Shown: piece after piece, positions 1 to 11,460 of the stretch
Layout of the letters: every line of letters begins with the position of its first letter
Position numbering within the stretch: the stretch's first letter is position 1
NCBI RefSeq assembly: GCF_032062135.1
Contig: NC_092859.1
Location: 44,472,468-44,536,467, forward strand
Length of the DNA: 64,000 nucleotides
Origin: Pyxicephalus adspersus
Taxonomy: Eukaryota; Chordata; Amphibia; Anura; Pyxicephalidae
Direction: 5' to 3'
Translations under genes and position numbers: made by a program
The notes under the pieces: model-generated
Databases searched by the model: none
Told to the model about the DNA's origin: nothing
Seen by the model: the letters and a program-made list of their open reading frames with translations, nothing else

Positions 1-250
1 CCAACCCCATTAATACTGACTCCAAGGAACCCTGCCCTCAAGGACCTAAACCGCATACCCTTACCCAACCATTACCTGCAATACTAGCACCAACCTTAAA
101 CCTCTGCCTCAGCTGAGAATGGGTGGGAAGCTCACACTAGCTGAGCTAAAATTTCTGAAGACCTCACCTCTCTACCCCATAACTTTTATGACCTTTTTTC
201 CCACCCTTACCTCTGCCCTCCTACCAATCCTTTAACTAGCTCGTTCCAAG
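1..250. other. C-rich, strand-skewed sequence at window edge
   Basis: The plus strand here is rich in CC/CCC and poor in G (for example CCAACCCC, CCCTTACCC). The following kilobase is ordinary AT-rich DNA. Texture resembles the larger C-rich block at about 2.43-3.43 kb, so it may be part of a retroelement cut by the window edge. No coding frame or terminal repeat is visible, so the class is unknown. Confidence 0.3.
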
Positions 251-1309
251 CCTGTCTTAACAAGCAGTAGAAAGTTACAATCTACCATTTCAAGTATCTA
301 TAATGTGGAGGTCAGCAATAAGAACCAGTTAGGGATGTAAGGACACCAGGAGAAAATGTTTTTCCTGTGAAATTCAAGGGACAGTTTCAAGATCAAAGTG
401 GTGTTCAGCAGCAATGCCTATTTTTATGAGATCTTATAAAACTGGATAAATAAATGTGAAGCTGTTGTTATAACCAATTAGATTTATAGTCTTATTTTTT
501 GCAGAGCTTGTTAGAGAATAAAATAATTGAAACGGAATTGACTGAGACGAGCAACAGTCCATTAGCTTTCCTTCAGTTTTCACAACTAAGCCCCACTTTT
601 TTCATATATACAAATTACATCTGACTTTCCATGCTATCTTCTTTGCTAACTAAGAAGTTGCATCAATATGCTATTAATAATGCAGGCTGTTTGATATATA
701 TTTAATAATGTTTTTACTGTTCAATAAAAATAAAGGATTATGGAGAAATAATTAGGTTGTTTATATATTCATTCATTGTACTAGTTTGTTTCACCCAAAA
801 GTCCTACACATAAAACATACATCGATTCAAAGCACAAGACTGCTCTGGGGCATTCATTTGGTGATTGCTTTATTCCTGATTCACTGATCAATTAATATAA
901 GCTGCTAGTCGGCAATTACAGCTGAATTAGTGCCCATTAGCTGTTAGTTATCACGTTTCCAGCTGCAAATGTTGTGAATATTTAGCCAATGTTCTTGACC
1001 TTATACTACCAATTAAGATTACGAAGAGGGTATACAATGCTGAAAAACTGCATTAAAGGATAACTGTAGTTTTACATAAGCTCATTTACTCTATTCAGGG
1101 ACACTAAGAAAGGATATCAATTTTTACCTTTTGCTTTTTCTTTTTCCTGTGTGTTTAGAGCTGTCAGCACAGAGCCAGGCAAGTGTGATCATTGCATTGC
1201 TTACATTTATCCTTTCTGCAGCTAATGCACCACTAGTGGTGATTGGAAAGTTCTGATTGGAATCGATTACAACTTGGATCTGAGATATTCTGATTTCAGT
1301 TAAGAACTT
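251..1309. other. AT-rich stretch without recognisable gene
   Basis: No coding frame of note and no recognised repeat. Around 900-965 there is a patch with AATTACAGCTG, ATTAGCTG and CAGCTGCAAATG, that is, homeodomain-like and E-box-like words. It has the texture of a conserved non-coding element but cannot be tested here. Confidence 0.3.
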
Positions 1310-1426
1310 ATATGACCTTATCAAGGCTCTCCAAGGCTGGAGAGGAAACACGTTCATCGGTGAAGCTGGGTGATCCAGCAAACATGAAATGGATCTGGTC
1401 CAGGATTGAAAACATTTGCTAACATA
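1310..1426 (+). mobile_element. Palindromic MITE, GGGCCTGATTTATTAAAGC family, left half (subfamily A)
   Basis: It contains AAGGCTCTCCAAGGCTGGAG, then GTTCATCGGTGAAGCTGGG, TGATCCAGCAAAC and GGATCTGGTCCAGGATT. These match in order the left arm of the full copy at 8384-8608. The outer end and the right arm are missing, so this is a truncated copy. The short minus-strand frame across it is a by-product of the repeat. Confidence 0.85.
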
Positions 1427-2340
1427 CCTGTCATTCACAGGTATAATAGGTGGCAAGGAATAAGTACAAACAACTGACAAGCAATAAAATTGCTCATTTA
1501 TCAGTTCTTAGGCAAATGATAATTGCCTGTAAATGGCTGTTAAAACCACCAAATTCTACTGTGTGTCAGGTTAAACAAGGGGCCAAATAACTGGCAAGCA
1601 AACCACAAATTGACCAAGCCCATAGAGTAGTATATGGAGCATAAAACATTTTCCCCACTCTCGTAACTGATGCATAGTAAGGCTTAGTTGAACTTACTAA
1701 CTTAACTTAAAAAAAAGATTTGTTCTTTCATAAATGCATAAACTTTAACTCACCGAATAGTGAGCCTCAAATTTACCTCCATAATCAGCTCAGCCTTTTG
1801 AATAAAGAGAGAACAGAATTAAAGGTAGTACACAGCAAAGAAACCAAGATACAAAACTATTTATTACATAGGCCGCAGTTGTGCTTAGAGAATTGAAAGT
1901 TGTAAAGTTACCAAACACTTAAGTAAATAGAAACTGATTTTATGGAGAAGAAAATAAAAATAAATCAGTTTAAGGATCAGGAAAGGGAAAAGCTGAATCA
2001 CATTATAGTCTGTAATAGTACAATTTGTCGTAAAGTGATGTTTAAATCCAAAAGGTGTGAACTACAGACTGCAATAGGCGACTACATTAGCATCTTTACA
2101 TGCTGATGAAAATGCATTGATACAAACCCTTATATGTCTTTGAAAAGAACTGATGAAACAGAAAATACAGCGTATTGTATAGAAGAAAATGCAGGTATCA
2201 TAAACCAGACAAGGAAATCTGAAAAAAAAAAAACATGAAAGTACTGCATGTTGTGAACTCTTATATAGTATATCATATTTGCGTTCTAGGTAATCTAGGC
2301 AATCTAATAAGTCAAATGGTATTTTTAGTCCCCTTAAAAT
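1427..2340. other. AT-rich stretch, nothing recognised
   Basis: Low-complexity AT-rich DNA with A-runs near 2222-2233. A minus-strand frame of about 106 codons is rich in F, C and I, as expected of chance translation of AT-rich DNA. Confidence 0.4.
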
Positions 2341-2348
2341 AGTGAAAA

Positions 2349-2370
2349 TGAAAAAAAAAAAAAAAAAAAA
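2349..2370 (+). repeat. Poly-A tract
   Basis: An uninterrupted A-run of about 20 bases lies just before the C-rich block. It could be a microsatellite or the tail of a plus-strand retrocopy, but no retrocopy body was recognised upstream. Confidence 0.7.
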
Positions 2371-2429
2371 CTTTTGTTGCAATGTTTGGCTTCAGTCTAT
2401 CTCTGCAGTACCTTTTTCAGCCCCTAGAT

Positions 2430-3430
2430 GTCCACCAGCTGACAGCCATGACCAGGGTAACTCGGACTTTCCAGCCCATCCTTCACCACCACCATCAGAA
2501 CCTCCGCCTCCCTCCGACCCCCACCTGCTTACCAACCACTCCCCTACCATTAAATACCCAGACACCAATCTTGGGTTTAAATTGGCTGGCAAATAGCCAT
2601 TTAATTAAACACCATTAAATTAATTACCCATTCAAGTAATTACCAAATATCCATTAATAAATAAATGACAAATAAATAAATACATTTACACTTTTGATAT
2701 GCACGCATACATTAATATAATTTAACACTCCCTTATTATTATTACTTAACCAGGATAGTATAATGCAAACATATTACATTGAATATAAACTATTTAACCA
2801 ACAACCTAATTCCTCCCTTTTATTTATATCTAACCATAACAAGAATGTCCATATTGTTATCAAACTCCATACTCCCGGTTTTACACCCAAACAACCAGGC
2901 TGCAGGTCTCAGAAGGCAAAATCAGCACCCAACAGGACTTTAATTCTTCCAACATCTCCACCTTGACCCCTAGCCGCCCAGCACAGCCTCAGGAGCCATA
3001 ATCATCCGTTCACCATAAAGGGGGAGAACCCACCAAAAAGGGTCCCCACTTCCAAATTCCACCACTTTATCAATGCACTGGATCCTTGCCTTTTCCAGAC
3101 CCCAACCACTAAAATGACCCCAACCACTAAAAACCACACTTTCAAATTATAACTATAAAAGGGGTGGGTGAGCGGGAAACTTTTTCTTCCAAAAGAGGTC
3201 CTCTCACTTCCGTCCAGACCCTTTTAACTCATCCTATTCCTAATCCCCTCCTACCCCACACTATCACAGCCCCCTCTAGTCTTACTACATTTTATTAACC
3301 TGTAACACCCCTGGGCTAGGCCTCCCACCCTCCTCATGTGGCCCTGTGCCTAAATTCTTACGGCTAGAGGCCTCTCTTAATCATTTAACTGTCTTCCCCT
3401 GAGCCCAGGTTTCCCTGATGAGTTGTTCTA
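2430..3430. other. C-rich strand-skewed block, possible old retroelement
   Basis: About 1 kb in which C greatly exceeds G on the plus strand (CCCACCTGCTTACCAACCAC, GACCCCTAGCCGCCCAGC), bounded by ordinary AT-rich DNA. A TATA-like word (TATAAAA, 3154-3160) is followed by GGGGTGGG. CCCCAACCACTAAAA occurs twice in a row near 3100-3130. No long frame, no terminal inverted repeat and no matching direct repeats were found. Such skew is often seen in LTRs or retroelement bodies; that reading is inference. Confidence 0.35.
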
Positions 3431-4760
3431 TCTTACAAATACACAACAGCATAGCTATGACCAATTTAAATTAACAGTTCAAAAAAAAAAAGTTTGGTAT
3501 TCGTTTTTTGCATCTAAAACAAAGAAATCATTTTGTATTCTGTGTAAATCATAAAATGATATAACTGGATATATAACAGCCTTCATGGATGTTAATCTCT
3601 GTATCTAGTAATGAAGTTTAATCATTGCCTCTATTAGTTGCTGTTAGTATCATGCTGTACAAGAATTGATAAAATATGTAGGACCATTGTTCCTTACAGA
3701 CAACACGCATTAATCTTTATTGTGTTTCCATTAATAAATCATTGTTCTTCAGAAAGGTTTGCACACATTGTGACTGCAGTGGCAGGATCTAAAGATGACC
3801 ATAAGCATTGGAAAGTTCTGAGTACAATTCTGAGTACATTATTACATCTATTATTTTTGTTTTATTTCTGGTATAATATCTGTATCTGTAGACAGACATC
3901 TAAAGTTTGCTTGTTTAAATACGTTCAAAAGTTTGACAATTTCAATGACATATACATTATTTTTATTTTATTATTTTTTACATGACTGTATTACATGTTA
4001 AATATTTATTTGTTCTTAAGTTCTTAAGACTTTCAGTGAAAAAGTAGTTAGTATTTTATTAAATATAATAAAATAACAGTGCTACATAGAGCTTGTATCT
4101 ATTTTCAGCTTTTTTTTTCTTTTTAACTATGTCTGGATAACTTGGAGATACTTCATGCCTGGGTGCTTACATTTTAATAGAAATTTAATTTGCTGCTGCG
4201 TGAATAATCAGCAACAGAATTTCATAGAATGTTTTCAATGTGTGGGTTTGACACAGCACTTATCATATTCTCAAAATTAAGCATCCGCTAATTACCTAGA
4301 ACTGTTATATACAGATAACACCTTATCCATTTACAGGTGCATTATAAATTGTGTCCCCAAACCAAATGGCATTTAGGTTTAGAAACCAAAACTTGGATAC
4401 AAATATGGTCATGGTACATGTGTAAACCTGGGAGATAGAAGTTTTGTGCAACTGTTAAATGTCATATTTGTTATAGGTTAGACTTGGACTTGTTAGGCCA
4501 ACGAAGCACCAGCCAGTAGATCAGGATTCAAGTTAAAATGAATAATTATTATTACTTTAAGAGACTTGCTTGAGTTTTTTAAGGACAGCAAACAGCATTT
4601 ATATTGAGCAAAGTGTAGGTACCAACCTTTTCCAATCTGATTAAAAGAAAGTTCATTGTGATTGGTTGCTATGGGGGTAATGTATTTTGAATATCTTTTG
4701 ACAAATAAAACCACACACCAACAACCACAACTCAAGCATAAACTGCTAGATCCTACATAT
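3431..4760. other. AT-rich stretch, nothing recognised
   Basis: Frames such as the one at 3638-3985 are dominated by I, F, L, Y and C codons and show no recognisable domain. No repeat family was recognised. Confidence 0.4.
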
Positions 4761-4761
4761 C

Positions 4762-4979
4762 TGATTTATTAAAGCTCCCCAAGACTGGAGAAGATAGACT
4801 ATCATGGGAAAACCTGGGTGATCCAGCAAATCACAAAAAGATTTCTTAAAAATAATTTGCAATTAGTTTGCAAATGCTTTGTATTTTGGACCAGAAACAT
4901 TCCAAGTTAACTGGATCGCCCAGGTTCTCCCATGACAGTCTATCTTCTCCAGTCTTGAAGAGCTTTAGTAAATCAAGCC
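4762..4979 (+). mobile_element. Palindromic MITE, subfamily B, near full length
   Basis: It begins CTGATTTATTAAAGCTCCCC and ends with AGCTTTAGTAAATCAAG, the inverted arm. The inner words are AGACTGGAGAAGATAGACTA, ATCATGGGAAAACCTGGG and TGATCCAGC on the left, mirrored by CTGGATCGCCCAG, TTCTCCCATGACAG and TATCTTCTCCAGTCTTG on the right. These diagnostic bases differ from subfamily A (GGCTGGAGAGGATACACTTT). Confidence 0.88.
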
Positions 4980-4989
4980 GTATGTGTCA

Positions 4990-5805
4990 AATCAAGTCCA
5001 CAATATTTCAAAATATCCTTCCTCCTTCCTATTTATCCTTCCACAAAATATGCATGTTTACGCCCTTGGTCATGGGAGGAGTAGTGTAATTACTCCCCAT
5101 TAATTCTTACACAAATACATTTATATTAAACCAGACTTTGTTCTCCTTGGACAGTCAGTCATGGAAAGCTAAAGATGTCAAAGCATGTTCACTGATATAT
5201 TACCATTTCCTAGGCTTTAATTATCTTTTATCTATTACATCTATCTATGTATGTCTATTCATTGGCATTGCAGAATTGTTGAATTGGGCAGTATAATGCA
5301 TTGAGTGTGCATGGCTAGACTTCAATCTTGATTGATTCAACATAAGAAGACCAGTCTGTTGTTCTTAACGTTGTAACTATAACAATAGATGAGAGAGGTT
5401 TGTATACAGCTCTAAAACATGTATCAAACCGTGGGCGGCAAAGGAGGCTCACAAAGGGAAATCTATGATAACAGATAACAGAATGGTATTTATCTGTCAT
5501 TGAGGTTGCCAGAAGAACTACCATGGTATGGAGATTTATAATTACAGGAACCAATTGATCAGCTGGCTCCTAAGATGTGATCTAATTGTTCACCCCCAGC
5601 CCCACACACACATCCTGTGTGCCAATCCAACCTCCACCATGAACAAACCCATAAGAGAACCTGTCACCCTTCTCCAGTGCTATAATATAGGGAGCTTGAC
5701 AGGTAAGGAAGCAGTTAAAAACTAATGAAGATTTTGATCTGGAAATGTAAGTGGGTATTACTGTACTATTAACTTTTTTGACTTGCTGCATGAAAGGAGT
5801 TCTGC
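4990..5805. other. AT-rich stretch, nothing recognised
   Basis: No supported gene. The frames at 5315-5554 and 5528-5725 have no recognisable domain. Confidence 0.35.
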
Positions 5806-6280
5806 TTAAAGCAGAAGAAACTAAAAACAAAAAAATTGCACTTACCTTTAATCCTGCAGACCCCACTAGTCCTTCTTGTCCTGTCATCCTGGGATTCCTC
5901 TTTATCACAGCGTAGAGGAAGCACCAGGCACTGCCATCTTCTGCCTTCTCTTCCTGTCTTCTTGCACTCTGCACAGATCAGGAGACATAGCCACTGTAAA
6001 GGGGAAAAAAAGAGAGCCGAACTCACTGCGCATGCGTGAGATTGGCATCTTTTTCCTCTTGGTTGAAAAGATGCCCTGATTTCTGGCATGTGCAGAAGGA
6101 GCAGCCAGAGCTTCCTGGGATGCATGACGTAGGTGTCCCAGGAGGCTCTGCTTAAAGGGGCAGTGCTTTAAAAAAAAAGGTGTTGCATCTTAAAAAACAA
6201 AAACATTTTCACTTTATTTAGAAGTGTTGTCTACCCTTCTATGTAAAGTAAAATTGTTGAGTTTAGGTGTTGGGCTTTAA
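5806..6280 (-). mobile_element. TTAA-flanked non-autonomous DNA element (467 bp), copy 1
   Basis: TTAA sits at 5806-5809 and again at 6277-6280, giving an element of 5810-6276. The right end read on the minus strand contains CACCTAAACTCAACAATTTT and ACTTTACATAGAAG. These match the left end of the copy at 26408-26880 (TACCTAAACTCAGAAATTTC, ACTTTACATAAGA), so the two copies lie in opposite orientation. The GC-richer interior carries the palindrome core TGCGCATGCG at 6027-6036. TTAA duplication is typical of piggyBac and Kolobok elements; which one is not settled. The 60-130 codon frames across it are not genes. Confidence 0.8.
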
Positions 6281-7418
6281 GGTGTGGGATAAGATTATTT
6301 TACTCCTCCTCCTATAATGGACTGCATAGCACATCTTCATTGCAGCCACTTGTGTTGCCTAAGCAGATATCATTTAAAAATATACAGCATACTATATCTA
6401 GAAATAATAGCAACCAATGCGCAAAACTTTATTAAACATTTTGTGCTGTTAAGTGGATATAGATTATTACCCAGGTCCAATTTATTATTGAGCATAGTCA
6501 ATTCATATAAAGAATTTTTATTTTTAGAGGTTTGTGGACCTATGTAGCAGACAGACTAAAAATAAAATGTGGTACCATATATTTACAAACATTAAAATAA
6601 CATGCTCCCCTGGCTCCTGCTCAGTCATAAACAATATTTTTGGTTATAATTGAAGTCATAATCAACCTGTTATAACCAAAAGCCCATTATTTTCAATTGC
6701 GTTTAACAAACCTGCTCAAAAATCTGCTCTCTTAAGGAGCATCCTATCAAGTTCAGACACAAAGGTATTGAAAGTGGCAACCCATATATATTGTATATTG
6801 TATGTTAAAAAGTGTTTGTATTGAAGTCTCTTGCATTACCCTTCACGCAGTTACTGCATACACGTAAAGGAATGAGTCTATCTATTCTCCACACATGGAG
6901 CTCCCTTGATAAAATGATGTGCTCTCTCAGCATGCAGTGTCCACACGTGGAGCCGGCTTCAATGGCATGTCTGTCTGTTATATGGATCTGAAAACCCCTA
7001 ATAATAATAATTCTTTATAATAACAATGTGCAAATCTTTCCTTTCTGTATAAAGTTTGGCCCTTCTTTGCTCAGTCTCCTCTCGATCAGGGAGGTCACTG
7101 AAAAAATATTAAAACCTATGAACATAAATGTATTATAATGCAGCTCACATGTGCTTAAATTAAGTGTCACCCCCCTCCTCTTCTTTGTAACAAATCTGTG
7201 AAAATACAGATTTGTTTTTTCAATTATCAAACAATACAACAAATCTCTATCAGTAATATATTTACCAGGACAAAAATCAGAAAATTAGAGAAGCTAGTTG
7301 TTAGAGTATACCTACACGTTAAAGGATGAATAGAAGGCTTTGCAAGCACAATGGGGTAAACTAACTCCATTTACAGAAAACGCAAGGTCTCCAGATTCTA
7401 AAAATGATTTTACATTAG
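6281..7418. other. AT-rich stretch with small hairpin
   Basis: Around 6641-6678 GGTTATAA and TTATAACC form a small inverted repeat. Nothing else was recognised. Confidence 0.35.
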
Positions 7419-7420
7419 TA

Positions 7421-7908
7421 CGAGGGGGTGCTGAGAAAAATGAATGTGGGGGCATATGCCTAATATCTTAGCATGTCTCTGTGCAAATATCAGGTCTTTG
7501 CGATGATTCTTAAAAGTGTTTTTCCTTTAAGTGAGAAGCTGTGATGGCAGAGGCACAAGCAAGTCTCATGTCGTTGGAGTTACGGGCCGTCATGAAGTTT
7601 TTGTTTCTCCAGGGAAAGGAAGGACACTTCTCCCAGAGTGTTTGTGACATCTCAGTGTGAATGTCCTCTGCTGACTTTCCCAGGAAAAACAAAAACTTCA
7701 TGACGATCTGTAACTCCAACGACGTGAAACTTGCTTGTGCCTCTGCCATCACAGCTTCTCACTAAAAGAAAACACAGTTTTAGGAATCGCAAAGACTTCA
7801 TATTTGCATAGTTACATACTAAAATATTAGGCTGTCATATGGCCCCACACTCATTTTTCTATTTCATCTAGAACGGGGCAAAGCCAGGAACTTCTCAGCA
7901 CCCCCTGG
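7421..7908. mobile_element. Double-headed mariner-like element (488 bp, inverted duplication)
   Basis: TA flanks both sides (7419-7420 and 7909-7910). The ends are CGAGGGGGTGCTGAG and, inverted, CCAGGGGGTGCTGAG. The whole element is a long inverted repeat. The left arm from about 7421 to 7615 mirrors the right arm from about 7908 to 7675, with matched words GTGAGAAGCTGTGATGGCAG, GTCGTTGGAGTTAC and CATGAAGTTTTTGTTT. The unpaired loop is only about 60 bp. Each arm carries a 5' end and the start of a mariner transposase, so two 5' ends are joined head to head. The left arm has extra small deletions after its TIR. TA target duplication is standard for Tc1/mariner elements. Confidence 0.9.
7510..7749 (-). 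pseudogene. Mariner transposase N-terminus, truncated
   Basis: The minus-strand frame starts MAEAQASFTSLELQIVMKFL and continues with GKSAEDIHTEMSQTLWEKC. This is the first DNA-binding helix-turn-helix region of mariner transposases, which normally continues into a second HTH and a DD34D catalytic domain over about 340 residues. Here about 45 residues are recognisable. The rest of the frame reads back through the opposite arm in antisense (NKNFMTARNSNDMRLACASA) and is meaningless. ATG at 7749-7747 is the natural start; an upstream in-frame GTG is not needed. The other arm encodes the same N-terminus on the plus strand from about 7541, with substitutions. No catalytic residues are present, so it cannot be an active transposase. 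A DNA-binding-only peptide is a formal possibility. Confidence 0.85.
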
Positions 7909-7910
7909 TA

Positions 7911-8380
7911 TATTCTGTGCTCCGTCTAAGTTTGCAACAGGTACTTTAAATACCTCTCCTGAGAGAGCTACATGCTAATCAACACCATTTCTTCCAGGGT
8001 AGAAATCTGAATAATTTTTTCATGATAAATTAGAAGCCAACTGCAATCCATAATATTTTGCAGACCTATTACGGTAACCGATAATGTCTTGCTACTAAAG
8101 CCAGACTCATGCTACTGGAGGCAAGATTTAGTGTCATTATATCGCTATTGTCACAATGATAACATGATGCCAAAGTCACAGAGTAGTTTCGTATTAAACA
8201 CACTGCCATGTTAACTGAGCAAAGCAATGTTAGGTGTGCTGCTACAGGGAAAGTGTTTTGTTGCCATGTATGAGTGCTACTATATTAAATGGCTTCAGTC
8301 TGTTTACTTTTAATTCTTCATGACAGTCTATTGACTTTTTTTCTTCTTCTTAATGTCATGGTAAAAAAAATGTGCTTACA
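7911..8380. other. AT-rich stretch, nothing recognised
   Basis: Unique-looking AT-rich DNA between two mobile elements. No frame or repeat was recognised. Confidence 0.35.
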
Positions 8381-8383
8381 CAA

Positions 8384-8608
8384 TGGGCCTGATTTATTAA
8401 AGCTCTCCAAGGCTGGAGAGGATACACTTTCATCAATGAAGCTGAGTGATCCAGAAAACCTGTAATGGATCTGGTCCAGGATTCAAAACATTTGTTAGCA
8501 AATAGCAAATGATTTTAGGAAATCCATTCCAGGTTTGCTGGATCACCCAGCTTTACTAATGAAAGTTTATCCTCTCCAGCCTTGGGGAGCTTTATTAAAT
8601 CAGGCCCA
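8384..8608 (+). mobile_element. Palindromic MITE, subfamily A, full length (225 bp)
   Basis: The element runs from TGGGCCTGATTTATTAAAGC to TTTATTAAATCAGGCCCA. The left arm has TCTCCAAGGCTGGAGAGG, ATACACTTTCATCAATGAAG, TGATCCAG and GGATCTGGTCCAGGATT. The right arm mirrors it (GCTGGATCACCCAGCTT, ATGAAAGTTTATCCTCTCC, AGCCTTGGGGAGC). AAT flanks both GGGCC ends, consistent with a 3-bp target duplication. GG-rich ends plus a 3-bp AT-rich duplication fit PIF/Harbinger-type MITEs; that class call is inference. Confidence 0.92.
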
Positions 8609-8611
8609 ATA

Positions 8612-11460
8612 TCTCCACCTTTATTCAATCTGTTATCTATAAGAAACCATTGTAGCCAACCAACTTTATGTATTAGTCTGTTCTAAAGCATTAGTCACAT
8701 GTAGAACCCAGAGCATTTATTTTGCTCTGCTCCCTTCTCCTAATCCTGAATAATTTTGGTTATTGGTAATATACTGATTTATGTGATATATAAAGTGGAA
8801 ATAATATTGCTTCTCCATAGTTGGTGCCAATATCTTCACCTGGCCCTCTTCCGCTTTCACACATCAAGGTAAAGTAACAGAGCAATGGTACCAGTTGTAT
8901 TAGTTCAATAAAATGGGTCCTGATACTTTGGATAGAGTAGGGTTTAGTTTTTGCATCACTTTTACAGAAATGTGCTCTATTTTTCTGTCTTGCTGATAGT
9001 TTCACGAGACAGGAAGCGAGGAAAGAACTTCTATGTTCATAAACAGAGAAAGCTTCTGGTCTGACAAAACATTCACAGCAGGACTGGAAGTAAGGGTACT
9101 TTTCTCTAACTAAGCCCCATATATATCCAAAAATTAGGAAAAATGTTTTGGCTTTATATGCCCTTTAGGGCTTAAAAGAGTCAAAACGGATGATAAATGT
9201 GTTGTGATAGAACATTTGAACATGTCAAGTGCTTACTAACACAGAGTAGCTGAGTATCATTAAAAGAGAGAGTGAAACCCATCTTTGAGCTTAGAGTACC
9301 TGCAAGACAAGAAGTTTTCACAGTATGCATGTCCATTTTTCATTCATGAAATTTTAACCCATGCTTTGCATACAGCCTATCAATGAAAACTCTTTGGACA
9401 GCTCCAGAGTGCTGAAAAGTCAGGAGTAATTCTGTTACATGGACAGCCAGAAGGAAGTCTTTCTAGTGATGGATGATCTCTGAGACTCGCAAACTGCTTG
9501 GTCAGAGCTCTGCTTTCTCAGCTTTTTCTGGGGGAATAAGTGATGACTAAGTCATTTGGACAAAAAAAAACTCCTGTCTGTTTTATGTAGGAGAATTTTC
9601 ACCTTTCTTTCTCTGTACTAAGCAGAAGACCCTCAGGGCAAGTCCCACTGGAGAATATTCCCTCCTCTTGCCTTGAAGACATATGGACTAAATGTCGAAG
9701 TGTGATTTCTGTTTCCCTAATGATTTGCAAACAGCTGCACTATCCTTGTGACTTAATACATTTGTGTGGTTATAAAAAAAAGCAGGGGAACAAAATAATG
9801 AAAAATTTAGATAGTTGTTAATGCATTCTGCTCCCTGCTAAGCTTTTATTTTTCCTTGCATATGTTTAAAACAGAGACGTTTAAAGTTTAAGTCCAGTTA
9901 AACAGCGAAATATACAAATAAAATAAACATACTTTATGATTTTTAGTAGAGTGTACCCTTTTCTCTCCTTAATTTAAAAACTGCTGTTTCCTAGTTTCTT
10001 GCTTAAGCAGCTTAGATCTCTGCTGTGGTTTCTGGCTTCCAGACATTAATAAAGACAATTTTTTCATTTTATTTATTTCCATTCAGTGAGATACAGATTG
10101 ATAATATTTTGCTTTAGTAATCAGTTATATTGTCTTGTATTGCTTTCATTAAAGTCAAATCGAATTTAATTTTAACCTTAAAAGTGCATCAATGAGCGCA
10201 AAACCTCATTGCTTTCTGTCTCTTGCCAGTGTGCTGTAGAAGGACCGTTGGCATTTGTAGTGAAGCAGTGACATCACCGCAAAGGTCTGACACATTTCCT
10301 GTGAGACTCAGCAGGTGGGGTGTTGGACAGAGACCACTATGTCCAAGCAGTGAGAAACGTCCTACTCAGGTGGGTTTATGTTAATCTCTCTTTAACCTAT
10401 AAGACTTTTGGAGACATGTTTTATTAAAGCAAAAACTTAGGTGGAAGAATAATAAACCAAAAAGGATCAATTTATTATAAAAACATTGCCAAACATGCTT
10501 AGCCATGATTTCAACAGCCAGAAGCTCCTATTCACGATAACCCTAGGGGCAATTCATCTAGGGAAGCAGGTGCTACTCAGGGTGAAAACATACCTACAAC
10601 ATTTGAGCGTAGAATTAGTACCATTTGAGTGTTCTGGAACCTTACAGCACCTGAATCACTTAATCACTACACTGCCTAAGCCATCCATTATTTGTATACT
10701 AAACTTTTTTACAGTAGGTGCATATTAGGAAAACAGTGCTAGGATAAATCTAGACCAATTCACAGGGGGAAGCATATTTTGTAAAGTATATATTAAAGCC
10801 ACATGCATATCTTGGCATACACTCATTATATTCAGTGGTGGATATTCCAGAGATAATGGTAATAAAAATATGGTTTTTCTTAGTGTAGTTTGTATTAGTT
10901 CACAGCAGCCCCCAGCAGGTAATCATCCATAAAACTGCCCACATATACAGTATACATTCACACTGGTTACAGATTTTATATGTAGATTAAAACAAACATT
11001 AGTTCAACAGGAATTCAAATGACCAAACACTTATTATAAAAATAGGCAAACTGAATAAGCAATCTCGACGGGCTTAATCAATCAGTTCAAGAGGCCTTCA
11101 ATAACAATAGCATGAAGGGCTGCATTGTATCTCTTAATGAGTTTTTATGTAAAACAGAGCTTGGAGTGTGACAGTAAATCAGGAAAACAAAGACGGTTTA
11201 TCTGTTAAAATTACAAGTATGTGGTATCTTGAGAGAGCCTATGGAGCTCACTCACACAAGCTGTATTATCTCTATGTCTCTGCAGGACATTCCTTAAAGT
11301 AAATCTTTTGAAAAATAGCTATATAAGCAGTTGCGATAAAAATATGTTTTATCCGCCAAAAGATTCCTATCAATCCTGTGATCCAAACACCACTATCTGA
11401 TGGCACATACAGGTCATTGAATCTGATTCCAGGGGATCTATTACTAGATAATGGGTCAAC
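8612..11460. other. AT-rich stretch, no gene recognised
   Basis: About 2.8 kb with no supported coding region or repeat. Frames at 8760-9005 and 10486-10728 are below 85 codons and without recognisable domains. A small patch with GTGACATCACCGC lies near 10268. Confidence 0.35.

Noticed and set aside
2342..2618. Proline/histidine-rich short frames on the plus strand
   Set aside because: Explained by C-rich low-complexity DNA; two different frames are open at once.
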